Of a stretch of 64,000 bases of DNA, positions 46,326-58,031 are shown in pieces. Source of the DNA: an uncultured Rhodospirillaceae bacterium (GTDB lineage Bacteria > Pseudomonadota > Alphaproteobacteria > Rhodospirillales > Casp-alpha2); the NCBI GenBank assembly GCA_913030825.1, contig CAJWCU010000007.1, positions 62,001 to 126,000 on the forward strand. The letters run 5' to 3'. Position 1 is the stretch's first letter. The number at the start of each line of letters is the position of its first letter. A program made the position numbers and the translations under genes. The notes beneath the pieces were generated by a model, which saw only the letters and a list, made by a program, of their open reading frames with translations, was not told where the DNA came from and did not search any database.

Positions 46326-47501
46326 ATGACGGATCAGCCCAAAGGACTTTTCAAAACGGCGATTTCAGACCCGGCGGTGCGCTTGGCGGCGCTCGGCGGT
46401 GCCCTGGTTGGTGCCGTGCTGGTGCTGGCCGTCGTGCTGCTCGTCGGCGGGCCCGAGAAGGCGCCAGCGCCGCCCGCGGCCGCGCAAGAATCCCAGGTCG
46501 CCAAGATCGACGCCCCGCCGCCGCAACACGTCCGCCAGCCGGTCCCGACCTTGCCGTCGCGCGCCGAACCGGTGACGGGCGCCGCGCCGTTGCCCGCGCC
46601 CGTCGATCCGGCTCCGCCGCCCGTGGCCCCGGCCCCGGCCCCGGCTCCGGCTCCGGCGATGGAGTCCTATCCCGACCTTCCCGTGGCACGTGTCGAGACG
46701 ACGCCTCCTGGCGCGGCACCGACCGTCGACCAGGGCCCCGCCAAACCCGAGGCGCCGGCCACGCCGCCGCCCGACATGGTCGGGCCGCCGCCCGCCGACA
46801 AGCCGATGATCGCCATCGTCATTGACGACATGGGCGTGGATCAGCGGCGCTCGGCCCGGGCCATGAAACTTCCGGCCAAGGTCACCTTGTCGTTCCTGCC
46901 GTATTCCCGGGATTTGAAGGCACAGGCGGCGGAGGCCCGCAAACTCGGCCATGAAATCATGCTGCACGTCGCCATGGAGCCGGAAAGCCCCGAGGCCGAT
47001 CCTGGCCCCAACGTCCTGCTGACAGGCGTGCCGGAACAGGAATTGCTGACCAATCTGCGCTGGAACCTGGAACAGATGGACGGCTATGCCGGGATCAACA
47101 ATCACATGGGCAGCCGCTTCACCCGCGATCTGGCGGGCATGCGCACGGTGATGGCGGAATTGAAGGAACGGGGCCTGTTTTTCCTGGATTCCGTGACCAG
47201 CCGCGACAGCGTCGGCGCCAAGACGGCGAAAGAGGCGGGGGTGGCCTATGCGACCCGTGACGTCTTCATCGACCATAAGGACGACGAAGCCTTCGTTCGC
47301 AAGCAGTTGGAACGGCTGGAAGCCAAGGCCCGCAAGCACGGCAGCGCCATCGCCATCGGCCATCCCCGCGATATCACGCTGCGGGCCCTGAAGACCTGGT
47401 TACCCAAGGTCCAGGCGGCGGGGTTCGAGCTGGTCGGGGCATCACGGCTGTTGCATCGACCCGCTCCCTCGCCGGCGCAATTCTCCGGGACTTCCGGCTA
47501 G
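46326..47501 (+). CDS. Divergent polysaccharide deacetylase family protein (YibQ-like)
   Basis: A 391-residue protein with one N-terminal membrane anchor (about 20-42). A long Pro/Ala-rich linker (about 45-155, with PAPAPAPAPA) leads to a C-terminal divergent polysaccharide deacetylase domain (PF04748). Domain marks are IAIVIDDMGVDQ, VTLSFLPYS, LGHEIMLHVAMEP, INNHMGSRFT and the late AIAIGHP. The domain probably acts in the periplasm on glycans; the substrate is unknown. The ATG overlaps a preceding tiny frame (ATGA). The gene faces trpE with a 27-base gap. Confidence 0.88.
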   Translation: MTDQPKGLFKTAISDPAVRLAALGGALVGAVLVLAVVLLVGGPEKAPAPPAAAQESQVAKIDAPPPQHVRQPVPTLPSRAEPVTGAAPLPAPVDPAPPPVAPAPAPAPAPAMESYPDLPVARVETTPPGAAPTVDQGPAKPEAPATPPPDMVGPPPADKPMIAIVIDDMGVDQRRSARAMKLPAKVTLSFLPYSRDLKAQAAEARKLGHEIMLHVAMEPESPEADPGPNVLLTGVPEQELLTNLRWNLEQMDGYAGINNHMGSRFTRDLAGMRTVMAELKERGLFFLDSVTSRDSVGAKTAKEAGVAYATRDVFIDHKDDEAFVRKQLERLEAKARKHGSAIAIGHPRDITLRALKTWLPKVQAAGFELVGASRLLHRPAPSPAQFSGTSG

Positions 47502-47528
47502 ACTTCGTGAATTGCCTGAGCCTCGGGA

Positions 47529-49043
47529 TCAGCCCGCGAACTTGACCGCCTCCGCGGCGGCACTGACCAGGGCGCGGGATTTATTGATGCTTTCCTGGTA
47601 TTCGCCTTCGGGCGAGGAATCGTGAACCACGCCGCCGCCGGCCTGGACATACATCACGTCGTCCTTGACCACCGCCGTGCGCAGCGCGATGCAGCTGTCC
47701 ATGTCGCCGTCGGCGCCGAAATAGCCGATGCAGCCCGCGTAGACGCCGCGCCGGTGCTTTTCCAATTCGTCGATGATTTCCATCGCCCGGACCTTCGGCG
47801 CGCCCGAGACGGTGCCCGCCGGGAACCCGGCATATAGCGCGTCCAGCGCGTCCAGATCCGGGTTCAATTCGCCTTCGACGTTGGAGACGATGTGCATGAC
47901 GTGGGAATAGTTCTCGATCGTGAACTGTTCGGTCACGGTCACCGTACCGGTTTTGGCGACCCGGCCAACGTCGTTTCGGCCAAGGTCCAGCAACATCAGA
48001 TGTTCGGCCAATTCCTTTGGGTCCGAGAGCAGGTCTTGCGCCAGTTCCTGGTCCTCGGCGGCGTCCTTGCCGCGCTTGCGCGTGCCCGCGATGGGCCGGA
48101 TCGTGACCTTGCCCTCGCGCACGCGGACCAGGATTTCCGGGCTGGAGCCGACGATGGCGAAGTCCTCGAAATCCAGGAAGAACAGGAACGGCGACGGATT
48201 GAGCCGACGCAGCGACCGATACAGCGCGAAGGGCGGGTAGGGGAAGGGCACGGAAAACCGTTGCGACAGCACGACCTGAAAGACGTCGCCGGCCTTGATG
48301 TATTCCTTGCCCTTTTCGACCATCTCGTGGAATTCGCCCTGGGTCATGTTGGACGACGGGGTCAGGTCGGGCACGTCCCGTTCCGGATGGGCGCGGGCGG
48401 CTTCAGGCAGGGGCGTGTCGAAATCGGCGACAATGCGTTTCAGGCGTTCGACGGCGGCGCCGTAGGCGCTTTGCGCATCCACGCCGTCCTTCGGCCAGAT
48501 CGGCGTGAAGACGTTGATCACGTCCTTGATCGTATCGAACACGGCCATCACCGTGGGCCGCAGGAAGATCCCGTCGGGAATGCCCAGAACATCCGGATTG
48601 TTGTCGGGAATATCCTCGACCAGGCGCACCGTGTCGTAGGATGCATAGCCGACCAGACCGGCGCTCATCGGCGGCAGACCCTCGGGCAGGTCGATGCGGG
48701 ATTCCGCGACCAGCGACCGCAGCGAGGCGATGGCGCCGTCGGCTTCCGCGACCGGGCAGGGGGCGAAGCCGGCGGGATCGGTCAGGACGTCGCGGTTGAT
48801 TTCCGCGACGTTGCCGTGACACCGCCAGACCAGATCCGGTTCCAGGCCAATGAAGGAATAGCGGCCGCGCACGGCACCGCCTTCGACGCTTTCCAGGACG
48901 AAGCTGTTCTTCTTGCCGCGCGCCAGCTTGAGATAGGCCGAAACCGGCGTTTCCACGTCGGCGACCAACGAGGTCCAGATGACTTGCGGCTCTCCCCGGT
49001 CATAGGCAGGGGCGAAGTCGTCGAATGCGGGTTCGATTTTCAT
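47529..49043 (-). CDS. trpE: Anthranilate synthase component 1
   Basis: Makes anthranilate from chorismate with ammonia from TrpG. The 504 residues show the feedback-site region LKLARGKKNSFVLESVEGG near the N-terminus and the chorismate-binding domain with PYPPFALYRSLRRLNPSPF, GSSPEILVR, PIAGTRKRG, and the C-terminal GAPKVRAMEIIDELE and GCIGYFG. It is not fused to TrpG. It starts 25 bases after the ppiD stop and is probably co-transcribed with it. Confidence 0.97.
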   Translation of the reverse strand: MKIEPAFDDFAPAYDRGEPQVIWTSLVADVETPVSAYLKLARGKKNSFVLESVEGGAVRGRYSFIGLEPDLVWRCHGNVAEINRDVLTDPAGFAPCPVAEADGAIASLRSLVAESRIDLPEGLPPMSAGLVGYASYDTVRLVEDIPDNNPDVLGIPDGIFLRPTVMAVFDTIKDVINVFTPIWPKDGVDAQSAYGAAVERLKRIVADFDTPLPEAARAHPERDVPDLTPSSNMTQGEFHEMVEKGKEYIKAGDVFQVVLSQRFSVPFPYPPFALYRSLRRLNPSPFLFFLDFEDFAIVGSSPEILVRVREGKVTIRPIAGTRKRGKDAAEDQELAQDLLSDPKELAEHLMLLDLGRNDVGRVAKTGTVTVTEQFTIENYSHVMHIVSNVEGELNPDLDALDALYAGFPAGTVSGAPKVRAMEIIDELEKHRRGVYAGCIGYFGADGDMDSCIALRTAVVKDDVMYVQAGGGVVHDSSPEGEYQESINKSRALVSAAAEAVKFAG

Positions 49044-49068
49044 CGGCTTGCGTGACGAACGGCCGGGA

Positions 49069-50988
49069 TCACTGGCCGGACTGGGCGGCGGGATTGAGAA
49101 CCTGGCGCAGGATGGTCTCGTTCACGGTGACGCCCTTTTCCTTGCGCAACGCGGCGGCCAACTGGGTCACCACATCGTCTTTCCACAACCCTTCCAATTC
49201 GCCCTTCATGGCGGTCACGCCGGTCGTATCGGCGGCCGGATCGGCGGGAGTGATCGATTTCACCATGGAAACGAAATAGCCGCCTTCGGCCCGCGTTACC
49301 TTGGTCTCGCCGCTCTGCAGGGTGAAGATATCCTGTAAAAGCTGGCCCGGAATGCCCGACTCGCTACGCGGCATGTAGCGCTTCAATTTCAGGGTTTCGG
49401 CGAATACCGCTCCCGTCTCGTCGGCGATGACCTTGGGGTCGTCGCCGCCCTTGAGCCGGTCGGCCAGTTGCTTGGCGAAGGCCAGGGCCGCATCCCGGCG
49501 GCGTTCGGCGATCACCGCATCCATGACCTGGCCTTTCACCGTCTCGAAAGGCCGCAGGGCCGGTTTCGTGATCTTATCGACGCGCAGCACGAAGAAAGCT
49601 TCGCCACCCAGTTCGCGCAGGGTGGAATCGGCGCCTTCCTCGGTATCGAAAGCGGCGGCGGCGATGGGGGCGGCGTTCTCAGGCAGGCCGGGAACCGGAT
49701 TGCCGGCGGCGTCTTTGCCTTCAGCGTCGATGGCCGGAATCTTGATCGGTTCGATATTCTGCGACCGGGCGGCTTCCTCGATGGTCGCTCCCTTGCCCAG
49801 GTTGTCTTCCAGGTCGTTGACCAGCGTGTAGAGGTGATCGATCGCGCGTTCGTGGGCAATCGAGGCTTTCAGCTTGTCCTTGACCGTGTCCAGGGTCGCG
49901 GCCTGGCCGGGTTCGACCTCGCGGACCTTGACGATATAGAAGATGCCGCCCGGGCCGGAGACCGGCGCGCTGACACTGCCGGCCGGGGTCGAGAACGCGG
50001 CCTCGGCGATTTCGTCCAGCACGTCGTCGCGCGTTACCTTGCCCAAATCCGTGCCGGCCTCGTCCATGCCCGCCAGTTCCTTGGCGACATCGGCGAACGA
50101 GCGGCCTTCGGCCAGCATCTTGGCGGCCTTGTCGGCGGTGTCCTTGTCGGCCAGGACCATCTGCGACAGGGTCCGGGTTTCCGGTGTGTTCAGGCTGTCC
50201 TTCTGTTCCTCGAAGGCTTTGGCGATATCCTCGTCGGTGACACCGGCGGGATCGGCCAGCCGCTTGGCGTCGATCATGACCAGGGTGACGGCGCGGTATT
50301 CCGGCGCCGTGAAGGGGGCTGGGTTGTCCTTGTGATAGGCACGAAGCTCTTCGTCCGTCGGCTGGGTAGTGATTTGCGCCTGGGCATCGGTGACATAGAG
50401 CGTTTCGGCGACCCGTGTTTCCTCGCGGTAGCGATAGAAGGTTTCGGCCAGGACCCGGGGGGCTTCGACCCCGGCCTCGACGGTATCCAGCAATTGGCCG
50501 CGAGCCAGTTCTCGGCGCGCGCGGTCGAGGAATTCCTGTTCGGTCATGCCGAATTGATAGAGCATGGCCTGGAACTTCTGGCGGTCGAAGCCGCCGGCGC
50601 CCAGGTTGCTGCGGAAGGCGTTGGACGACCGCACGGCCTCGCGCACGATGTTGTCCGACACGGCGATGTCCAGATCGCGGGTTTCGGCGTTCAACAGGAT
50701 GTCGTTGACCATCTGCCCCAGAACCGATTGCGGCAGGCCCAGCATGCGGGCGGTCTCGGGCGTCAGTTGCCCGGCGAAGCGCGGGTTCAGGCGCGCCATT
50801 TCACGGCGCACTTCGTTTTCCACGTCGCGGCGCGTCAGCTCCGTCCCGGCGACTTCCGCCACGGGCTGGTCTTCTGCACGAAACTGGACCATGTCCCCGA
50901 CGCCCCAGGCGGCGAAACTGATGATCAACAGACCGAGGATGATCTTGACGACGACCGAGCCGGTTCTTTCACGTATCTGACGGAGCAT
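49069..50988 (-). CDS. ppiD: PpiD-type peptidylprolyl isomerase (SurA N-terminal domain)
   Basis: Membrane-anchored periplasmic folding factor near the Sec translocon. The 639 residues begin with a cytoplasmic stub and one helix (about 13-33, IILGLLIISFAAWGVGDMV). A SurA-like chaperone domain (MLGLPQSVLGQMVNDIL) follows, then a parvulin domain near 265-365 (LNTPETRTLSQMVLAD, SAPVSGPGGIFYIVKV). A second, degenerate repeat lies toward the C-terminus. The ATG at 50988 has AAAGGA upstream; an earlier start at 51129 is not conserved. trpE is downstream. Confidence 0.9.
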   Translation of the reverse strand: MLRQIRERTGSVVVKIILGLLIISFAAWGVGDMVQFRAEDQPVAEVAGTELTRRDVENEVRREMARLNPRFAGQLTPETARMLGLPQSVLGQMVNDILLNAETRDLDIAVSDNIVREAVRSSNAFRSNLGAGGFDRQKFQAMLYQFGMTEQEFLDRARRELARGQLLDTVEAGVEAPRVLAETFYRYREETRVAETLYVTDAQAQITTQPTDEELRAYHKDNPAPFTAPEYRAVTLVMIDAKRLADPAGVTDEDIAKAFEEQKDSLNTPETRTLSQMVLADKDTADKAAKMLAEGRSFADVAKELAGMDEAGTDLGKVTRDDVLDEIAEAAFSTPAGSVSAPVSGPGGIFYIVKVREVEPGQAATLDTVKDKLKASIAHERAIDHLYTLVNDLEDNLGKGATIEEAARSQNIEPIKIPAIDAEGKDAAGNPVPGLPENAAPIAAAAFDTEEGADSTLRELGGEAFFVLRVDKITKPALRPFETVKGQVMDAVIAERRRDAALAFAKQLADRLKGGDDPKVIADETGAVFAETLKLKRYMPRSESGIPGQLLQDIFTLQSGETKVTRAEGGYFVSMVKSITPADPAADTTGVTAMKGELEGLWKDDVVTQLAAALRKEKGVTVNETILRQVLNPAAQSGQ

Positions 50989-51134
50989 GGAAAATCCTTT
51001 TGTTGAACGTCTCCCCGGCGCTCTCTTGTTCTCTATCCCCGGGGGCGGCGCATCATAGGGCCCGTGGATGGGCCTCGCAACACCACATCCCCGGTGATAT
51101 GGGCGATTTTCCCGGCCCGGCAACGGCATGTGGA

Positions 51135-51187
51135 TTGGCAGGGTCCGGGGCCTGTGATAGACGGATCGCCTTTGAAGGAACCTTCAA
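51135..51187 (+). promoter_or_regulatory. Putative tpiA promoter with a 16-bp palindrome at the start site
   Basis: TTGGCA (51135-51140, 5 of 6) and a poor -10 TAGACG (51158-51163) are 17 bases apart. The perfect inverted repeat TTGAAGG-AA-CCTTCAA lies at 51172-51187, where the transcript would begin. The palindrome is certain; its role as operator is inferred. Confidence 0.4.
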
Positions 51188-51215
51188 CACAATTTGGCAA
51201 GCGGGCAGGTAAAAC

Positions 51216-51983
51216 ATGAGCCAAGAGCGGACGACGCTGATCGCGGGAAACTGGAAAATGAACGGCGGCCTGGACGAGGTCGACGGCCTGGCCGGTGATC
51301 TGGCCGGTCGGATGGCTGGTCTGGCGGCGGCGCCGGGGTTTGAACTGGCGGTCTGCCCGCCGTTTCCTCTGCTGCCCATGGTTGCTTCGGCGATCGAGGA
51401 AAGCGGCATCGCGCTGGGGGCGCAGGACTGCCACGGCAACGAGAAGGGCGCCCATACGGGCGACGTCTCGGCCAAGCTTCTGGCCCAGGTCGGCTGTGCC
51501 TACGTCATCGTCGGCCATTCCGAGCGGCGCACGGACCACGGCGAGACGGATGAACAGGTCCGCGCCAAGGCCGAAGCCGCGCAGGCGGCGGGCATGGCGG
51601 CCATCGTCTGCGTCGGCGAGACCGAGGCCGAACGGGACGCCGGACGGGCGACCGAGGTCGTGGTCGGCCAGGTCGTGGGTTCGGTCCCCGAGGGCGCGAC
51701 GGCGGAGAACCTGGTCATCGCCTACGAGCCCGTCTGGGCCATCGGCACCGGCAAGACGGCGACCCCGCAGGACGCCCAAGATATGCACGCGGCGATCCGG
51801 GCCTCGCTGGCCGACCGCTTCGGCGCCGAAACGGCGGCGGGAATCCGCATTCTCTATGGCGGTTCCATGAAACCGGGCAACGCGGCGGAACTGCTGGCGC
51901 TGGCGGATGTGGACGGCGGTCTGATCGGCGGGGCGTCGCTTGTCGCCGACGATTTCTGGGCCATCGGCCAGGCCGCGGGATAG
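51216..51983 (+). CDS. tpiA: Triosephosphate isomerase
   Basis: Interconverts dihydroxyacetone phosphate and glyceraldehyde 3-phosphate. The 255 residues have Lys14 in AGNWKMNG, His101 in VGHSERR and the catalytic Glu171 in YEPVWAIGTGK. YGGSMKPGNA and the GGASL phosphate-binding loop come near the end. It diverges from ppiD across a 227-bp gap and is followed by secG, the common tpiA-secG pair. Confidence 0.98.
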   Translation: MSQERTTLIAGNWKMNGGLDEVDGLAGDLAGRMAGLAAAPGFELAVCPPFPLLPMVASAIEESGIALGAQDCHGNEKGAHTGDVSAKLLAQVGCAYVIVGHSERRTDHGETDEQVRAKAEAAQAAGMAAIVCVGETEAERDAGRATEVVVGQVVGSVPEGATAENLVIAYEPVWAIGTGKTATPQDAQDMHAAIRASLADRFGAETAAGIRILYGGSMKPGNAAELLALADVDGGLIGGASLVADDFWAIGQAAG

Positions 51984-52118
51984 GACAAAGCGGGGCAGGG
52001 GCGAAAAGGCCCTGGAAATCCCGGTTGCAAAGCAGTAAAACCCGCCCCAACTGATTTGGGGCCGGTGCGGCCCGCCGGGTTCCGGCGCGGCACCCCGGTC
52101 CGGTAGGAAGGAAGTTCT

Positions 52119-52451
52119 ATGGAACACGTAATCCTGGTCATTCACCTGTTGCTCGCCATCGGTCTGGTCGGCGTCGTGCTGCTCCAGCGGTCCGAAGGCG
52201 GCGGCCTGGGTATCGGCGGCGGCGGCAGCGGCGGTGGCATGGGCGGTTTCATGACCGGCCGCGCGACGGCGGACCTGTTGACCCGGACGACGGCGATCCT
52301 GGCGACCCTGTTCATGATCACCTCGCTGGTGCTGGCGATCATGGCGGCGCACGACCGCAAGGCCGCGACGGGGTCGATTCTCGACCAGCCGGCGCAGACG
52401 GCTCCCATGCCGGCCGAACCGGCCGCGCCCGCAGCCCCGATCGCGAAGTAA
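52119..52451 (+). CDS. secG: Preprotein translocase subunit SecG
   Basis: Accessory subunit of the SecYEG channel. The 110 residues have two helices (about 3-21 and 57-80) around a very glycine-rich loop (GGGLGIGGGGSGGGMGG) and an Ala/Pro-rich tail, typical of SecG. GGAAGGAAG precedes the ATG. In the 135-bp gap after tpiA there is a hairpin GCCCCAA/TTGGGGC (52044-52062) without a T-run. A strong terminator follows secG. Confidence 0.94.
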   Translation: MEHVILVIHLLLAIGLVGVVLLQRSEGGGLGIGGGGSGGGMGGFMTGRATADLLTRTTAILATLFMITSLVLAIMAAHDRKAATGSILDQPAQTAPMPAEPAAPAAPIAK

Positions 52452-54188
<1,737 letters not shown>

Positions 54189-54273
54189 GCCGCCGTTTTC
54201 GGCGCTCGGCAGGTCGTTTCGTAACGTTCGGCCCGTAGACTGCGGGCCCCGCAACCTAGGAAAGACAGTTTCC

Positions 54274-55110
54274 GTGTCCTCATCGATCACCGTCGGCGAC
54301 CTGACCATCGGCAATACGGAGCCCCTGACCCTGATCGCCGGGCCCTGCGCCATGGAAAGCGAGAACCATGCCCTCGACATGGCGGGTGCGCTCAAGGAAA
54401 TCACCGGCAAGCTGGGCATCGGCCTGATCTACAAAAGCTCTTTCGACAAGGCCAACCGGACCAGTGCGTCGAGCCCGCGCGGCATGGGCATCGACAAAGC
54501 GCTGCCCGTGTTCCAGGCGGTCAAGGACCAGATCGGCTGTCCCGTGCTGACCGACATCCACGAAGCCGGCCAATGCGCCGAGGTCGCGACCGTCGTCGAC
54601 GTCCTGCAAATTCCCGCCTTTCTCTGCCGCCAGACGGACCTGTTGCTGGCCGCCGGCGAGACCGGGGCCGCGATCAATGTCAAGAAAGGCCAGTTCCTGG
54701 CGCCTTGGGACATGCAGAACGTGGTCGACAAGATCAAATCGACCGGCAACGAACGGGTCATGGTCTGCGAACGGGGGGCGAGCTTCGGCTACAACACCCT
54801 GATTTCCGACATGCGCGCGCTGCCGGTGCTGGCCCAGACGGGCTGCCCCGTGGTGTTCGACGCGACCCATTCCGTGCAGCAGCCGGGCGGGCAGGGCAGC
54901 AAATCCGGCGGCCAGCGGGAATTCGCACCCGTCCTGGCGCGTGCCGCCGTTGCCGTGGGCGTCGCCGCCGTATTCATGGAATCCCATCAGGATCCGGACA
55001 ACGCGCCGTCCGACGGTCCAAATATGATCAAGCTCGACGACATGCCGGGCGTGCTGGAAACCCTGGCCGAATTCGACCGGGTTTCGAAGGCGCGGCCCAT
55101 TTCCATTTGA
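54274..55110 (+). CDS. kdsA: 3-deoxy-D-manno-octulosonate 8-phosphate synthase
   Basis: Makes KDO-8-phosphate for the LPS inner core from PEP and arabinose 5-phosphate. The 278 residues show [45 protein letters not shown] and [12 protein letters not shown]. The asparagine of the ANRTS segment and the overall pattern fit a metal-independent enzyme, but this is not certain. The start is GTG (54274) with AGGAAAG upstream. eno follows. Confidence 0.96.
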   Translation: MSSSITVGDLTIGNTEPLTLIAGPCAMESENHALDMAGALKEITGKLGIGLIYKSSFDKANRTSASSPRGMGIDKALPVFQAVKDQIGCPVLTDIHEAGQCAEVATVVDVLQIPAFLCRQTDLLLAAGETGAAINVKKGQFLAPWDMQNVVDKIKSTGNERVMVCERGASFGYNTLISDMRALPVLAQTGCPVVFDATHSVQQPGGQGSKSGGQREFAPVLARAAVAVGVAAVFMESHQDPDNAPSDGPNMIKLDDMPGVLETLAEFDRVSKARPISI

Positions 55111-55125
55111 GGGGCTTTCCGTTAA

Positions 55126-56475
<1,350 letters not shown>

Positions 56476-56662
56476 GTGCCGGGCCAAGCCTTGGGCAATT
56501 AGGGAATTTGCAGAGACGTTAACATTAGCGGATCTGGAAACCCCTGGAAATCAAAGGGCTTTTTCGACTCCTAACCGAAAATTAACCATCAACTTCTAGA
56601 TTCTTAATCACCGATTCGCGAGGGAGTCGCGACCCGGGACTGGGAATTTAGGGGAAAGACCG

Positions 56663-56995
56663 ATGGCGACACGCCTTGCCACCTTCAAAAAGAAACTGAC
56701 CAAGGCCCTGGGCCCGACCTTAGGCATCATGGCCTGCGCTTATTTTGCGTATCACACGGTTCATGGCGACCGTGGCCTGACCTCGCTGATGATCCTGCAG
56801 GACAAGGTCGCCGAAGCGGAAGCGATTTCCAACGATCTGAAGGCCGAGCGCGCCGACTGGGAACACCATGTCGCGCTGCTGAGCCCGCAAAACCTCGATC
56901 TCGACATGTTGGAAGAACGGGCGCGGGTCATGCTGAACGTCGGTTTCGAGCGCGACACCGTCATCTTCCTCGACACGCGCAAGCAGGGGAGCTGA
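56663..56995 (+). CDS. ftsB: FtsB/DivIC family septum formation initiator
   Basis: Small bitopic division protein that links FtsL and FtsQ to activate septal synthesis. The 110 residues have a short cytoplasmic start, one helix (about 17-34), then a coiled coil (QDKVAEAEAISNDLKAERADWE) and the conserved LDMLEERARVMLNVGF end. It lies between eno and pdhA, its usual alphaproteobacterial place. The 187-bp upstream gap has TTAACATT (56519) and TTAACCAT (56582), which resemble CtrA half-sites, and a weak hairpin with T5 that may end the eno transcript. Confidence 0.88.
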   Translation: MATRLATFKKKLTKALGPTLGIMACAYFAYHTVHGDRGLTSLMILQDKVAEAEAISNDLKAERADWEHHVALLSPQNLDLDMLEERARVMLNVGFERDTVIFLDTRKQGS

Positions 56996-56998
56996 GCC

Positions 56999-57409
56999 AT
57001 GAGCACGCTTTCTGAAAACCTGCGTCCGCCGTATTACGCCGCCGTCGTGGCGCCGCTCGGCACCGACGACGCGCCGTCCGCCCGCATGGCCATGGATGAA
57101 CTGATTACCCTGGCACCGCGCCTTTCCGGTTTTCTCGGGCTGGAAACGGGCCGCCTGGACGACGGCCGCAGCGCCACGATCTGTTACTGGAAAACGCCGT
57201 CGGCGATCCAGAGCTGGAAAAACCAGGCGATGGCCCAGTTGATCAACGATCTGAACGTCAACTCACGGCGGATCGAGGACGCCTGCGCCATCGAAGTCAC
57301 GCGGATCGTCAAACGCCTGTTCGGCGGAAAGACGCCTTTGACCGTTTCGATCGTCAGTCACCTCGCCGAGCCGCTTGCCGTGATCGGCCAACAGGGGCGG
57401 GCGGCGTAA
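56999..57409 (+). CDS. Small protein, antibiotic biosynthesis monooxygenase-like (ABM) fold
   Basis: A 136-residue soluble protein. The stretch YYAAVVAPLG, then LSGFLGLETGRLDDGRSATICYWKTPSAIQSWKNQA, follows the beta-alpha-beta order of ABM or dimeric alpha/beta-barrel domains (residues about 12-85). The remaining 50 residues are not recognised. It starts three bases after ftsB and overlaps the next gene by one base (TAATG). The fold call is by pattern only and the function is unknown. Confidence 0.6.
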   Translation: MSTLSENLRPPYYAAVVAPLGTDDAPSARMAMDELITLAPRLSGFLGLETGRLDDGRSATICYWKTPSAIQSWKNQAMAQLINDLNVNSRRIEDACAIEVTRIVKRLFGGKTPLTVSIVSHLAEPLAVIGQQGRAA

Positions 57410-57849
57410 TGTCCGCCCTGGCGCGGACGGCGGCGAGCCTGTCTGGCCATGCTTCACCGCGTTATCCGGTGCCGCCGGCGCTGGCGCCGACATCTGACGA
57501 CATCAATCACGTTACCTCGAGCGCGCCCGACCGCGACGGCGCCCGGGAGACGACCTATTACGCGGTCCTTCATACCGAACCTTGGCATGGTGAACCGTCG
57601 ACGAAATGGACCGAGGCCCTGCTCTTGTTGGCGGCCCTGGCCGAGGAAAGCCCCGGCTACCTGGGATATGAGGTTCAGGAGATGGACGGCGGGCGCGAGT
57701 ACGCGATCACCCATTGGTCGGCCCCTGAATACATTCGCCAATGGAAAAAGTCGTCGGCCCTATTGGTCGGCGACAATGGGCTCATGGGGCGCATTTGCGG
57801 ACAGGAAGGATGTTTCTGGCCCTGGCTGGACAATCCCACGGTCGTTTGA
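57409..57849 (+). CDS. Second ABM-like small protein
   Basis: A 146-residue protein whose C-terminal 100 residues repeat the ABM-like pattern of its neighbour: TYYAVLHTEPWHG, LLLAALAEESPGYLGYEV, then GGREYAITHWSAPEYIRQWKKS. The first 40 or so residues are low in structure and may be untranslated if a later start is used, although the TAATG overlap supports 57409. It ends the ftsB transcript unit at a strong terminator. The function is unknown. Confidence 0.58.
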   Translation: MSALARTAASLSGHASPRYPVPPALAPTSDDINHVTSSAPDRDGARETTYYAVLHTEPWHGEPSTKWTEALLLLAALAEESPGYLGYEVQEMDGGREYAITHWSAPEYIRQWKKSSALLVGDNGLMGRICGQEGCFWPWLDNPTVV

Positions 57850-57892
57850 CACCATGGTGCTGCCGGGCGGCTGGCAGTTTAAACGTCCTAAT

Positions 57893-57919
57893 AACCGGCG
57901 GATATCTGCCGGTTTTTTA
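57893..57919 (+). terminator. Rho-independent terminator before the pdh operon
   Basis: Stem AACCGGC (57893-57899) with GCCGGTT (57908-57914) and an 8-base loop, followed by a T-run (T6 counting the last stem bases). It separates the ftsB unit from pdhA. Confidence 0.88.
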
Positions 57920-57950
57920 TTGTCCGACCCCTGAAAATCAGACAAATAAA

Positions 57951-58021
57951 CTGTTATTAAGTTAATAATATAACAGCACTGCTGACCTATATTGAACACG
58001 ACACCGAATTTCGGTTATGAT
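57951..58021 (+). promoter_or_regulatory. pdh promoter region with two palindromes
   Basis: An AT-rich inverted repeat has outer arms CTGTTAT (57951-57957) and ATAACAG (57970-57976) and inner arms TTATTA/TAATAA. Downstream, -35 TTGAAC (57992-57997) and -10 TATGAT (58016-58021, 5 of 6) are 18 apart. The perfect palindrome ACCGAA-T-TTCGGT (58003-58015) fills the spacer. Such a position suits a repressor operator, but the regulator is unknown. Confidence 0.55.
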
Positions 58022-58031
58022 CTTTTCATAC

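Noticed and set aside
52044-52062. GCCCCAA/TTGGGGC hairpin between tpiA and secG as a terminator
   Set aside because: There is no T-run on the plus strand, and tpiA-secG are normally co-transcribed.
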